IMG/VR virus record: IMGVR_UViG_3300008266_014510
Span: 1 to 26,193 of that record
Direction: 5' to 3' (one strand)
Length of the DNA stretch: 26,193 bases
Source of the DNA: a virus
The notes under the pieces are model-generated. The model ran no database searches and was not told where the DNA came from. It saw nothing but the letters and a program-made list of their open reading frames with translations. The translations under genes were made by a program, and so were the position numbers. This document shows positions 1-8,730 of this stretch, piece by piece (the first letter of the stretch is position 1; the number at the start of each line of letters is the position of its first letter).

Positions 1-654
1 TATAGTATATGGCAGTTTTCTGTCATTAGTAAAATATGAGGCCATTCTCGACCAGTAGTAAATTTCAGTATCATTTGAATCTGCCCAGCCTCCCATCACC
101 ATGTTCACATTTTCAACGTGTTTGTTTAGTTCAAACATTACACCCTGAAGCAATTTTAGATCAGGCTCGTGCGTTATACCGCCCGCCCAAAACAGCTTCA
201 CGTTATCTGTTGCAACCCTTTCTCCATCAAACTGAGTATGCCCATAAGGAATGGAGTTCGGTAGTATCTCGATGTTTTTATTGTGCGGATATATTGCTTC
301 TGCAAGTCTTTCATGAGTGCACGTTACGAGATCAGCATTGCGCATATGCTTAATAAGTCGACCTGCAAAATTAGAAGCATTGTAACCCTCGTACATTAAA
401 TGGTCGTGCGACAAATGCCAATAATCATCCACATCAACAACAAGCTTAAAACCATATTGTCTGCGCCTTTCAATCAAATCCTCGTTATCCCATGTACGAT
501 TTATGTAAACAATGTCATATTTGTGCTCCTGCCATTGTTCATCGGTCATGCTGTCTGTGATACGACCGTATTCTTTTTCCATAAACGAAAGTGGGAGCAT
601 CAGCCTGTGGTAACCACAGCCGCTGTATTTCTGCGTTAGTGTTAGGATTTTCAT
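1..654 (-). CDS. Glycosyltransferase, 3' end cut by window edge
   Basis: Seen: an uninterrupted minus-strand frame from an ATG at 652-654 to the window edge, 218 codons with no stop. It begins MKILTLTQKYSGCGYHRL, continues with an acidic VVDVDDYWHL segment near residue 80, and has ADLVTCTH (near 110), ILPNSIPYG (near 132) and FWAGGITHEPDL (near 158). Known: this order (N-terminal GxGYxR, a VDxDD loop, a marker of the form 'V...T/S', a P-N-x-I/V turn and a GG-x-x-H segment) fits GT-B fold family-4-like glycosyltransferases, which phages use to modify host glycans, virion proteins or DNA. Inferred: sugar transfer; the acceptor cannot be told. It follows the terminator at 665-700, so it may be a separate transcription unit at the end of the structural cluster. 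The C-terminal catalytic part lies outside the window. The family call is fairly firm, the role is not. Confidence 0.72.
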   Translation of the reverse strand, partial: MKILTLTQKYSGCGYHRLMLPLSFMEKEYGRITDSMTDEQWQEHKYDIVYINRTWDNEDLIERRRQYGFKLVVDVDDYWHLSHDHLMYEGYNASNFAGRLIKHMRNADLVTCTHERLAEAIYPHNKNIEILPNSIPYGHTQFDGERVATDNVKLFWAGGITHEPDLKLLQGVMFELNKHVENVNMVMGGWADSNDTEIYYWSRMASYFTNDRKLPYTI

Positions 655-664
655 AACTATAAAT

Positions 665-700
665 ACAAAAATAAAAAGCCGCCTGTAGAAACAGGCAGCC
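665..700 (-). terminator. Rho-independent terminator after the protease gene
   Basis: On the minus strand a hairpin with stem GCCTGT/ACAGGC (681-686 and 691-696) and a four-base loop, extended by flanking GC-rich bases, is followed by a T-rich run (complement of 662-677). It lies between the stop of the protease gene (721) and the glycosyltransferase start (654). It would end the tail/protease transcript. Confidence 0.8.
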
Positions 701-720
701 GTTGTTAACCTAAACACCAA

Positions 721-1761
721 CTACAAATGTGCAAGTAATTCACGGAGTTTGTTAATAATATCATCAGCACTTCTGCGCATCTTTATTTCTGTCATGTCGA
801 ACATCCCTTCAACTGAAAAGCCTCTGAATGTACCATCTTTCACCTTTGCCCACGTTTCGTCATTGTTAACCTTTGCACCTAAAAACCAAGTTCCATCTGG
901 CAAGTCCTCAAATTGCTTCATTTTAGGAATGCCTTTGCTTTCATCTGCAATCCAACTTTGAAAGAAGGTAACACCTTCGATCGGCTTCATGTGCATCTCA
1001 TTTGCACTTTGCTGAAAACCTTTTGCATAGAACTTGAGTGCAATTGTTTCAATCGTTTTGCGATCAAAGAAAACATAGTATTCGCCTGTTTCGTCTTTTC
1101 TGTAAATAGGTAAATCAGGTATCATAGCCGGCCCGACAACAATGCGTTCTTCATTATTAACTACCGAAAAGCTGAATTTCTTTTCTCTATCTATTTGCTC
1201 AAGTTTACGCTGTGCCCATTCAATACCAGCGTCACCACCCCATGCCAGCCACATGAGCCGACCGCAGCCGTCGCCTAATTCCTTTTGGCTGTTTTGCCGG
1301 TGCCGTTCAAAAGCTGCCATTCTTGCAATTGTATCACGGCTGATTGGTTCGCCTTTAGCAAGTTGGTTAGCACGTGCCTTACCCACAGGAGTGCCACACG
1401 ACCCCCATCCGTTTTCCTCCGCCCACCTTAAAGCGATCTTCGCGTTTTCTGAAGCAGCTTTAGGATAGTCGGAATAACTTTCCTGCATATCCTGTTCCTG
1501 CATATTCCTATTTTTCCACATTGAATAGCAGATAGCCGCAGCCTGTTCCTGATCTTTACCCTCACTTACAACATATTCAATGCAGCGAGGAATGAACTCC
1601 TCTTCAGTCTCTTTTTCTCCGGGCTCAACAAATATCTGTTTACTAAATGCAAAGAAGTTCTCGCCGATTGCAGGAATGTCAACAAGTGCCACAGCATTGA
1701 CTTCCTGAATAGCAGTTTCGTCTTCTTTTATCGTTAATTTAAAAAGTGGTAACTGTTCCAT
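721..1761 (-). CDS. XkdF-like phage serine protease with N-terminal extension (probable prohead protease)
   Basis: 346 residues in three parts. Residues ~54-84 form a short motif, EEFIPRCIEYVVSEGKD...AICYSMW. Residues ~97-192 form a Trp-rich helical segment (ALRWAEENGWG, MWLAWGGDAGIEWAQ). Residues ~205-325 match the XkdF-type serine protease domain: VVGPAMIPDLPIYR, a His in NEMHMKP (H257) and a Ser in FRGFSVEG (S316). Known: XkdF-type and HK97-type prohead proteases use a His/Ser pair and process scaffold and capsid during head maturation. Inferred: maturation protease, with the N-terminal parts as partner-binding or self-cleaved regions. It starts 2 bases after the tape measure stop and ends before a terminator, which is odd because proteases usually sit between portal and capsid genes upstream of the tail genes. 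The Ser/His assignment is by motif only. Confidence 0.75.
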   Translation of the reverse strand: MEQLPLFKLTIKEDETAIQEVNAVALVDIPAIGENFFAFSKQIFVEPGEKETEEEFIPRCIEYVVSEGKDQEQAAAICYSMWKNRNMQEQDMQESYSDYPKAASENAKIALRWAEENGWGSCGTPVGKARANQLAKGEPISRDTIARMAAFERHRQNSQKELGDGCGRLMWLAWGGDAGIEWAQRKLEQIDREKKFSFSVVNNEERIVVGPAMIPDLPIYRKDETGEYYVFFDRKTIETIALKFYAKGFQQSANEMHMKPIEGVTFFQSWIADESKGIPKMKQFEDLPDGTWFLGAKVNNDETWAKVKDGTFRGFSVEGMFDMTEIKMRRSADDIINKLRELLAHL

Positions 1762-1763
1762 AA

Positions 1764-4001
1764 TTATCCGATCCTTGCATTACGCTCAAGGTAAGCGTTA
1801 CGTTGTTCATTATTTTGTATATCTGAATTCATTACATACGCACGCATGGCGTTATTACCAAGTGCGTTAATAGCTTGCGCATTTAATGCCTGTCCTTGAA
1901 CAGTTGGTGATATTCTCGGCGGCATAGGTGCTGAACCTCCTGCTGCAATTGTCGGAGTTGGTACAGACCCGCCTGCATCTCCAGGCACTTTTACTTTTGC
2001 AATCTCTTTAATATTTTTAAACCCTGCAGCTATAGCAATACCGGCATTAATAGGCGCTAACACAGGCCCGACAAAAGGAATGCCTACTGTTGCCTGATAA
2101 GCCTTTACAGCACTTGTAAACGTGTCAATAGTCGCCTGCGCTATTGCTGCAACCTTACCAGCCTTTGTTTGTTCTCCAAATAAGGCTTTAAGATTTCCAA
2201 AAGAAGCAGACATAGCATCTGCAGCCTCAAGTACAGCCGATATTTTAGCCTGAGCAAGATCTTTTTCAGATTGTGCGATTTGTTGATTTATCGCATCCTC
2301 CTGAATGGCATATTTTTTCTTTATCTCTACAGTGCTCAATCCTCTTTTTTCAGCATCTTCTATTTCCGCATCTCTTCTGATTTTTAATTGATTCAACAAT
2401 TCTGCAGTCTCTTGCTTGAGCATTGCAAAGGCATTCTGCATTTTGGTAAAGCTGTCGATCCTTGCCTGCTCATTAGCCTTTTTACGTAGCTCTATTTCAG
2501 CAAGTATGTTTTCGCTTCTCGCTGTTGTTTCTGCTAAATTCCTTTCACGAGTTATCTTTAATCTTTCAGCTTCAGCTATTTTATCAGCAGCATCGAGTTC
2601 CTGCTTCTTTTGATTATATGCTATCTCTGCATCAATCCTCGCCTGAGTGCCTATTTTGGTGTTGTTGATAATATCCTGCAATCTCTGCAACTCAAGTGCA
2701 CGTTCTTCGTCTCTGATTTTTTGTAAGGTTTCATTCTTCAGCAGTTCATCCTGCAACAATTCAGCACTTGCCTTTTTGCTGTTTAACAAAACCTGATTAG
2801 CACCTTCGATTTGTGATTTGTTCCTCTGCTTTAATTCGAGATCGAGGGCAACAGCATTTTGCTTCTGCTCTGAAAAAAGACCTGTTATCTGAGCCTCAAT
2901 ATCTTTCTTTTCATTTATTGCATCTATTAAGGCTGTTTGTAATTCAATGTTTGCCTTGTTCTGACTCAATTCAACCTGTGCAGCTGCTATCTTTTGATCA
3001 GCAAGAGCAAGACTGACCTTTCTTTGCTTTTCTAATACTTCAGACAATTTGTTGTTCGCCTCAATTCTTTCCTCCAAACTTTTGTTCTGATCATCACGAT
3101 TCTGCCTTAAAAGTTCTGCCTCCCTTTCTGTCTCAGCACGAACACCGGCCAATTTAGAAGCTGCAATCTTTGCATTATTCTGTAATTGAACAAGCGCTTT
3201 AGATTGATTGTAAACATTTTTAATGTATTGACCATCGATCTTTTGCGCTTCATCTACCACGCCTACAACTACCTGACCAACCTCTACAACAGCTTTGCCA
3301 AGGTTGGTAACAATCTTCTTACCGCTTTCCAGAGATTGATCTGCTGCTTCTTTAATAGCCTTTTTGCTGCCCTCTATACTTTCAGTAAGTTTTTTAATAG
3401 TCTCAGGATCTTTATCACCGAAGAATGATTGTTCCCATGCAAGCTGTGCCTCTTGTATTATCAACGCAATACTTGAGAATGCCAACTTCAAAGCACCGCC
3501 AATCAGTCCGGCAAGACCTTTTAAAACGTTTGTAAGACCTTCAAAACCTTTTGTCTTTTCACTTACTTTTTTGACTACTTCAACAATAATTTCAATCAGT
3601 TTGTTAAATACTGTCGAGATCGTCGTCATTACAGCGGATAAAGTGTCTGCCGTTTTTTGATTTCTACCGAATGCCTCCCTCAACGCCCCGAATGCTGCAG
3701 TAACCCCTGCAACAATGCCGAGGCCTTTAATAAACCCTCCTAATTTTACAAATGAACCGCCTGTCTTTTTACCGCTATCAGCAGCCTTGTCTAAAGACTT
3801 GCCAAAATCATCAGTTTGCTTTTGTAACTTCTTTTGACTGTCGTTAATCTTTTGAACCGTATCGGCATATTCCTGAGATTCTTTGTCAAGACTATTAAGG
3901 CTTTCTTCCAGCTGCTTTATTTCATTTTCAAGCTCCTGAATGCTTTTCGTACTATTTTTTACATCTATTTCAACCGATGCCCCAATTACTGTCTTAGCCA
4001 T
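1764..4001 (-). CDS. Tail tape measure protein (TMP-like)
   Basis: 745 residues. The N-terminus (about 15-75) is a predicted coiled coil (IQELENEIKQLEESLNSLDK). A Gly/Ala-rich, hydrophobic stretch follows at about 85-180 (FIKGLGIVAGVTAAFGAL, LKGLAGLIGGALKLAF). Then comes a very long charged, Ala/Glu/Lys/Gln-rich helical region to about 600, another hydrophobic segment (FVGPVLAPINAGIAIAAGF, ~655) and a Pro/Ala-rich tail. Known: long helical proteins with embedded hydrophobic segments in the tail cluster are tape measures, setting tail length at roughly 1.5 angstrom per residue; 745 residues would suggest a tail near 110 nm. The start overlaps the upstream tail gene by 8 bases. No peptidase or lytic domain is visible. 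Inference from composition and position; exact homology not tested. Confidence 0.75.
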   Translation of the reverse strand: MAKTVIGASVEIDVKNSTKSIQELENEIKQLEESLNSLDKESQEYADTVQKINDSQKKLQKQTDDFGKSLDKAADSGKKTGGSFVKLGGFIKGLGIVAGVTAAFGALREAFGRNQKTADTLSAVMTTISTVFNKLIEIIVEVVKKVSEKTKGFEGLTNVLKGLAGLIGGALKLAFSSIALIIQEAQLAWEQSFFGDKDPETIKKLTESIEGSKKAIKEAADQSLESGKKIVTNLGKAVVEVGQVVVGVVDEAQKIDGQYIKNVYNQSKALVQLQNNAKIAASKLAGVRAETEREAELLRQNRDDQNKSLEERIEANNKLSEVLEKQRKVSLALADQKIAAAQVELSQNKANIELQTALIDAINEKKDIEAQITGLFSEQKQNAVALDLELKQRNKSQIEGANQVLLNSKKASAELLQDELLKNETLQKIRDEERALELQRLQDIINNTKIGTQARIDAEIAYNQKKQELDAADKIAEAERLKITRERNLAETTARSENILAEIELRKKANEQARIDSFTKMQNAFAMLKQETAELLNQLKIRRDAEIEDAEKRGLSTVEIKKKYAIQEDAINQQIAQSEKDLAQAKISAVLEAADAMSASFGNLKALFGEQTKAGKVAAIAQATIDTFTSAVKAYQATVGIPFVGPVLAPINAGIAIAAGFKNIKEIAKVKVPGDAGGSVPTPTIAAGGSAPMPPRISPTVQGQALNAQAINALGNNAMRAYVMNSDIQNNEQRNAYLERNARIG

Positions 4002-6024
4002 TGCCTAAATATTTTATAAGTTCAACTTTTACAAGTTCATTGTTAGTATAGTCGTAATCTTCAACCTTGTTCAACCTGAATAGAATACCATCGATAAAAA
4101 TAGGTTTTGCAAAATCGAGATTAATAATATCCAAAGGTGTTAGATATACATAGCATTTAAGAATCTTACTATCCTTATCAGCAATTTCTGCGATATAACT
4201 ACTCCAAAATCTATTGAATAGATTTTCACTTGGGTAAGTGTTTGCCGTAAAATAGACTTCATTCGGTGCACCATAATTCAAATCATAAGTCGGCGTATTC
4301 GGGTCATCTAAATGCCCGGCATAGCCATAAAAGGTTTTTGAATGATTGCCAGTTGTATCCTTTATGTTCCATGATTCAGCACTTTTCTTTTTGCTAAACA
4401 TGATTCTAATGTTAGAATCCATCCTGTCTTCAGCGGCAAGTTCATTTGACTTTTTGTAAATAGGCACTACATATTTATCAGAACCTGAATATTGAATTAA
4501 AGGCGACGAAGCAAACATTATCTCTGTAGTTTGTTTATCTTTTGAAAACTGAAATCCTGTATCGAATTGACGATCGCCATAGTTCTGATTGTATTTTTTG
4601 CGGTAAGATTCATTGTAATAATCTGAATCGTCTTTATATTTATATTCGTAAATCCGTGCATTTAAATTGCCCATTGGGGTTATATGCCAACTTTTATCTC
4701 TTGCTATTTTGTAAGTCCAATCTATTTGAGAAGAACTCATGTAATCCCTGTACGGCTCTATGTAAAGTTTGTTGTCATAAATCAAATCCTCCCAAATGTA
4801 CAGATTGAACATCTTTACAATAGATGTTATGAAATCCTTTTGAAAGATGCCCCTTGGTATTGTTTGATTAACAGGAACTTGGTCTCCTGTATTTATAGGT
4901 ACATCAGTAGCCGTATCCGTATCAATGGTAAGCGTTGATATGATCCTGCTAAGTGTAAGGGTTTTAGTCAGATTTGCATTTATAACCTGAATTCCTACTT
5001 TAACAACGTCATTTTGATTTATTGTTTCACTTACGGTTTGATCGATATTTAATATCCCGCTTTGATTCTGATATTCAATTTTTAATAATTCATCGCTGTT
5101 TTTGTATAGTATTATAAAAAAGCCAACATTATCGTAATTGCTAATTGAATAATTGCAACTTAGCTTTAATCTTATTTTAGTAGATATTGAATTTGCACTG
5201 CTGTAAGTGAATTCATCTTTTAAAGGTGATACTGTGAAATTACCGCTTGTTACCGTTACATAACTCAGCAACTTGAAATCAACTGTTGATGTGCTACCGC
5301 TTCTTCTTACCGCAGTTAATTGCCTTGTGTCGACACGAGACAAAATAGATTTATTATGCGGTACAATTAATGATTTAAAATATTCAGAATTAAAAAAATC
5401 AGATTCATAAGTATAGCCTGCATCCTCAAACATTTTGTCTATGTATTCCTTAACGTATAATGCAGGTCTGAATGTGCCAATGTCGTAATGATCGTTGTTG
5501 CTTTCACGATATGCTCCGTAGTCAATCAAAGGATAAAAATAACCACTGCCACCCGGGTTGTCCCAGCTATTTGAGATATTGGTATGAGTTAAGGCATGAT
5601 TGTAAGTACTGAAGTCTAAATCTTCGAGTTTCTTGTTAGATATAGCAGTAATGAAACCAGACAATTCACCGAACAAAGCACCTTCGTATTCAATCATATT
5701 ACCTTCCTTAATTATGCCAGTAAGCCTGAAGACACCTTTCAATAAAAGAAGACCATTTAATCTTAATTCAGCTCTGCTTGTTTGTGCTACGTTAAAGGCA
5801 GACCCGACATTCAATTCCCCCGGCGTATATGGGTTGTTACTGCCCATTTCGTGGATGTGGCCGAATATAGAATTATTACGTGCTGTTCCCGGTAAAACTA
5901 TCTGTTTGCTGAAAGATGTCTCCCGACTTGCAAAGTTGGAGATATCATCTATTGCATAGGTAAGCTGAACGCTTATGCGCTCGTCAATATCTGCAATCTG
6001 ATTCTCTATAAATAGTTCGTACAT
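3994..6024 (-). CDS. Phage tail protein (large, hub/baseplate candidate)
   Basis: 676 residues, no signal peptide or membrane segment, rich in beta-forming and Asn/Ser/Tyr residues. The N-terminus (YELFIENQIADIDERISVQL, then SFSKQIVLPGTARNN at about 37-51) resembles a family I recall as common in Bacteroidota phages and prophages, placed beside the tape measure. Its start ATG overlaps the stop of the upstream tail gene (TAATG at 6022-6026), and its end overlaps the tape measure start by 8 bases, so the three are one translationally coupled tail block. A hub or baseplate role is inferred from size, composition and location; there is no catalytic motif. In this phage it precedes rather than follows the tape measure gene. 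Confidence 0.6.
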   Translation of the reverse strand: MYELFIENQIADIDERISVQLTYAIDDISNFASRETSFSKQIVLPGTARNNSIFGHIHEMGSNNPYTPGELNVGSAFNVAQTSRAELRLNGLLLLKGVFRLTGIIKEGNMIEYEGALFGELSGFITAISNKKLEDLDFSTYNHALTHTNISNSWDNPGGSGYFYPLIDYGAYRESNNDHYDIGTFRPALYVKEYIDKMFEDAGYTYESDFFNSEYFKSLIVPHNKSILSRVDTRQLTAVRRSGSTSTVDFKLLSYVTVTSGNFTVSPLKDEFTYSSANSISTKIRLKLSCNYSISNYDNVGFFIILYKNSDELLKIEYQNQSGILNIDQTVSETINQNDVVKVGIQVINANLTKTLTLSRIISTLTIDTDTATDVPINTGDQVPVNQTIPRGIFQKDFITSIVKMFNLYIWEDLIYDNKLYIEPYRDYMSSSQIDWTYKIARDKSWHITPMGNLNARIYEYKYKDDSDYYNESYRKKYNQNYGDRQFDTGFQFSKDKQTTEIMFASSPLIQYSGSDKYVVPIYKKSNELAAEDRMDSNIRIMFSKKKSAESWNIKDTTGNHSKTFYGYAGHLDDPNTPTYDLNYGAPNEVYFTANTYPSENLFNRFWSSYIAEIADKDSKILKCYVYLTPLDIINLDFAKPIFIDGILFRLNKVEDYDYTNNELVKVELIKYLGNG

Positions 6025-7157
6025 TATCGGTATTGGGTGTTAATCCTTTCGCTGAATTCAATATTTACAATAAGTGTTTCTGCCTTGTTTACACGCTCGT
6101 CTTTAAATTCATAATTCGTATCAGTTATCATTACAGGGATAAAATCTTCAGTAGTAATATCCAAGTAATAAACCTGCGGACTATTTACAAGTTCAGCAAG
6201 CCAATCGTAATCATCAGTACTGAGTATGTCTGAAGTAAGCTGCATTTTTATAGAGTAATCAGAAGTATAATATTTTGAAGATTCAAGGAATGGCCTTTGT
6301 TCTCGATTGTACATGGCAATTGGGCCGGGATCTAAATACCAATTTTGTGTTTGAAATTTTTTCTTTTGGTTATCAAATGTTTTCTTACCATGTACAAATG
6401 TGAAACTATCCCAAGCACCATAGGCATTCAAAAACAAAAGTGTGTGCGTATCATATTTTGCACATTTACGTTTAACATTATAACTTTTCAACATACCTGC
6501 AACACTTCCAGATATTTCAAGTACAGCTCTTTCAGATGTAGGTGTGTAACCATAAATAACTCCGCTATTATTCCCTGAATCAGAATATGAGTTTGTTATA
6601 GTGCCGTTAACTCTTTCCTGTCTTACAAATGTCTGTCCACTTGGATAGTAAGCTGATATTACAATTGGTGCATTAGGTTCAGAATAAAATACAATATCAG
6701 TTGGCCTGTTAGACAAAACCATTGCCCCGGTGATTTGACTTGTTTTGTTGTCATATGGAGGACGATTGTAATTATTCCATGCTCTGTATGTACCGCTTGC
6801 AAGGTTTGCACTAAGAACTCCACCGCTTATTTCTCCGTACCTAACACTGTAATCAGTGAAAAGAATGTCTGTTGAAAAAAAAGCAGCTGTATCAAAACTA
6901 AACGGGTCAAAGTTTATTATTTTATTATTCGGTAGTTGTGACCTTACAATATTGTGGACATCTATAATACCGTATTTATCATCACCATAAGGACTGTTGC
7001 GAATTCTTGCAAGTAAAGTATTTGATTTATAAATGTCGAAAATGTATTTGAATCCATCTGTATTCTTATGGGATGAATCCACTACGTGCCACAATTCGCT
7101 GTGCGCCGATGCATTTGTTATAGTATCGTGAGTGGTTGATATTACTGATAGTGACAT
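6024..7157 (-). CDS. Phage tail protein (distal-tail-like candidate)
   Basis: 377 residues, soluble, beta-rich. The N-terminal segment FKYIFDIYKSNTLLARIRN (about 36-54), followed by GIIDVHNIVRSQL, resembles a recurrent Bacteroidota phage tail protein that is always paired with the next gene. The C-terminus (DYDWLAELVNSPQVYYLD, then FIPVMITDTNYEFKDERVN and IVNIEFSERI) looks like the N-terminal domain architecture of distal tail/baseplate proteins. The stop overlaps the start of the 676-residue gene, and its start abuts the gp10-like gene stop (shared base at 7157). Function is inferred from pairing and position, not from a diagnostic motif. Confidence 0.55.
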   Translation of the reverse strand: MSLSVISTTHDTITNASAHSELWHVVDSSHKNTDGFKYIFDIYKSNTLLARIRNSPYGDDKYGIIDVHNIVRSQLPNNKIINFDPFSFDTAAFFSTDILFTDYSVRYGEISGGVLSANLASGTYRAWNNYNRPPYDNKTSQITGAMVLSNRPTDIVFYSEPNAPIVISAYYPSGQTFVRQERVNGTITNSYSDSGNNSGVIYGYTPTSERAVLEISGSVAGMLKSYNVKRKCAKYDTHTLLFLNAYGAWDSFTFVHGKKTFDNQKKKFQTQNWYLDPGPIAMYNREQRPFLESSKYYTSDYSIKMQLTSDILSTDDYDWLAELVNSPQVYYLDITTEDFIPVMITDTNYEFKDERVNKAETLIVNIEFSERINTQYR

Positions 7158-7903
7158 TATTTTGGTATTTTAGTTCCTTTTCTGCTTTTAATCTCTTTTG
7201 CCATTTGCTCTAAGTTAACTGTTATTGACTGACCTAATGCCTCAGACATCTTTTGCCCAAAGTCTTTAAATGTTTCATCAAATGCATTCTTCCAAAAATT
7301 AGTGGCTTTTAATCCACCCATCTTTATTTGTCTTGCCACAAACCAAGCCGCTGATTTTAGAGGCATATTACCGCCTTTATTTTCTCTACCAACACCACCC
7401 CACTTGCTAATGTCAGTAACCCTAGATGTTAAGTCATTATCTGTAATCCATTTCTTAATTGCATCAACGTGCTTTTTAGATGGATTCATAAACTTAAATG
7501 CGTATGGTGATGAATTATTTTTATTAGTGTATTTTAAACCTTTACCGCTTTTATCACCCGTACCTTTTACACCCTGATCTACAAATTTGTAGTAATCCAA
7601 TGCCGTGAAATTTATAACATAACCTGTGCTTGTGGTTTCGAGATCAAAATCTAAACTTTCAACAAGCTTGCCAGTTGTCACGGATTCGGTCTTTTTGAGA
7701 TTTTCAGCAGCGGCAGTAAGGAACTCAGAAATATATTGAGCGACTAATGCCTGCACAATACCAAGGCCACCATAAGCCTTAGAGAAATCAGCCTTAGCCT
7801 GACCCTTGCCGGTCTTTACATAATAGACCTTTCCTTTGTCAGTTCCACCCTTGAAACCACCCTGAGAAAAGAATGCTGCCTGTGCTTGTGGTATTGTTGG
7901 CAT
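7157..7903 (-). CDS. HK97 gp10-like neck / tail-completion protein
   Basis: 248 residues. The central part (about 65-135) reads as an amphipathic helix, then KTESVTTGKLVESLDF, then the strand pair TGYVINFTALDYYKFVDQGV, then a Gly-rich loop. Later, helices (AAWFVARQIKMGGL, ATNFWKNAFDETFKDF) close the protein. Known: gp10-like tail completion proteins have a helix, a beta-hairpin carrying a hydrophobic/aromatic 'Y..fVd/eyG' segment and a C-terminal helix; they sit between the head connector and the tail tube. Inferred: this is that component, or a minor head protein. First gene after the terminator at 7925-7952, with an A-rich leader and no Shine-Dalgarno sequence, so it may start a separate transcript; no clear promoter was found there. 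Confidence 0.5.
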   Translation of the reverse strand: MPTIPQAQAAFFSQGGFKGGTDKGKVYYVKTGKGQAKADFSKAYGGLGIVQALVAQYISEFLTAAAENLKKTESVTTGKLVESLDFDLETTSTGYVINFTALDYYKFVDQGVKGTGDKSGKGLKYTNKNNSSPYAFKFMNPSKKHVDAIKKWITDNDLTSRVTDISKWGGVGRENKGGNMPLKSAAWFVARQIKMGGLKATNFWKNAFDETFKDFGQKMSEALGQSITVNLEQMAKEIKSRKGTKIPK

Positions 7904-7924
7904 ATTGATAAATACTTAAAATGA

Positions 7925-7952
7925 AAAAGCCCTACCTAAAAAGGCGGGGCGA
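7925..7952 (-). terminator. Rho-independent terminator after the chaperone-like gene
   Basis: On the minus strand a GC-rich stem (GCCCTACCT at 7929-7937 against AGGCGGGGC at 7942-7950, with one mismatch and one G-T pair) has an A-rich loop and is followed by CTTTTTCATTTT. It lies 3' of the gene ending at 7993 and 5' of the gene starting at 7903, splitting the packaging operon from the tail operon. Confidence 0.75.
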
Positions 7953-7992
7953 TTCATTAAACCTAAACTTGTCGTTGCTTGCTGATGCAAAG

Positions 7993-8730
7993 TTAATGCT
8001 TTTTGTGCAATCTATCCATCTGTGCCTTTTCTAATTTATCTTTCATCTTTAGATAAGCAAGGTCGTTCAAATATTGGACTACAGGCAATTCGAATGCCTG
8101 ATCTAATGTTATGCGCTCATGCTCTGCTATCTGTGCCGTGCTGTAAATCCATCCGTAGTACTTCATAAATGTTTGCTCAATTCCTAAATCGCTTTCGCCT
8201 TCATTTTCGACTGATTGGGCAAATAATATCGGGTAATTGCTGTCTATTTTGTTTATGATGTTAAGGCACTGAAGACCAATACCGTACGCTATTTTGAATG
8301 GCAGAGATAGCATATCTGCAGCATATTTGTCATGTTGCAAAGCATCATATTTTAAATTCTTATATTTGAATCCCCACCTTTTGACAGGTATTGACAATGA
8401 GGCAATAATCTTATCGAGGTTTGTCATGTAGTCGTTTGCGTAAAAGCTTTTAACCTCAATGTACCGGCCCGCTGTTATGTTTTTTATTTCATCGTTGATC
8501 CTGTAAAACTTCCCACCGGCTTTGTAAACTTCAGGCACTTTTTTATCAAACTTAGTATCGAATAAAAAAGAATATTCCCTTACTTGCTTCTCAGACCATT
8601 GATGCACGTTTTGATACTTGCCTGTTAAGATGTAGACTATCTCTTTGAATTTGTCGTATTCAGCCCAATCATTCATGATGATCGGATGTATTTTCAAGTA
8701 TGTGCCAAGATTGATGTCATCCCATGTCAT
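7993..8730 (-). CDS. Probable tail assembly chaperone
   Basis: Using the ATG at 8728-8730 gives 245 residues. That start forms an ATGA overlap with the terminase stop, so I prefer it to the longer frame reaching 8781. The N-terminus MTWDDINLGTYLKIHPI, the middle segments INDEIKNITAGRYIEVKSF and LDKIIASLSIPVKRWG, and the C-terminus KYYGWIYSTAQIAE...PVVQYLNDLAYLKMKDKLEKA follow the layout I recall for tail assembly chaperone-like proteins of Bacteroidota phages. They have a short N-terminal module, 'ItAGqYi', and a C-terminal 'YGW...LNyLAylk' helix. Known role: binds the tape measure before tail polymerisation. It lies directly after the large terminase and well away from the tape measure gene, which is unusual. 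Confidence is moderate because the similarity is remembered, not computed. Confidence 0.5.
   Translation of the reverse strand: MTWDDINLGTYLKIHPIIMNDWAEYDKFKEIVYILTGKYQNVHQWSEKQVREYSFLFDTKFDKKVPEVYKAGGKFYRINDEIKNITAGRYIEVKSFYANDYMTNLDKIIASLSIPVKRWGFKYKNLKYDALQHDKYAADMLSLPFKIAYGIGLQCLNIINKIDSNYPILFAQSVENEGESDLGIEQTFMKYYGWIYSTAQIAEHERITLDQAFELPVVQYLNDLAYLKMKDKLEKAQMDRLHKKH

Noticed and set aside
666-673. A TATTTTTG box on the minus strand that fits the -7 consensus upstream of the glycosyltransferase
   Set aside because: No TTTG at the -33 position and it lies in the T-tract of the terminator; low-complexity coincidence.
7916-8010. Possible -1 frameshift at the end of the chaperone-like gene (C AAA AAG just before the stop), giving a 26-codon extension
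   Set aside because: Tail chaperones often use frameshifts, but the heptamer is not a standard X XXY YYZ site and the extension would run through the terminator hairpin into unremarkable residues.
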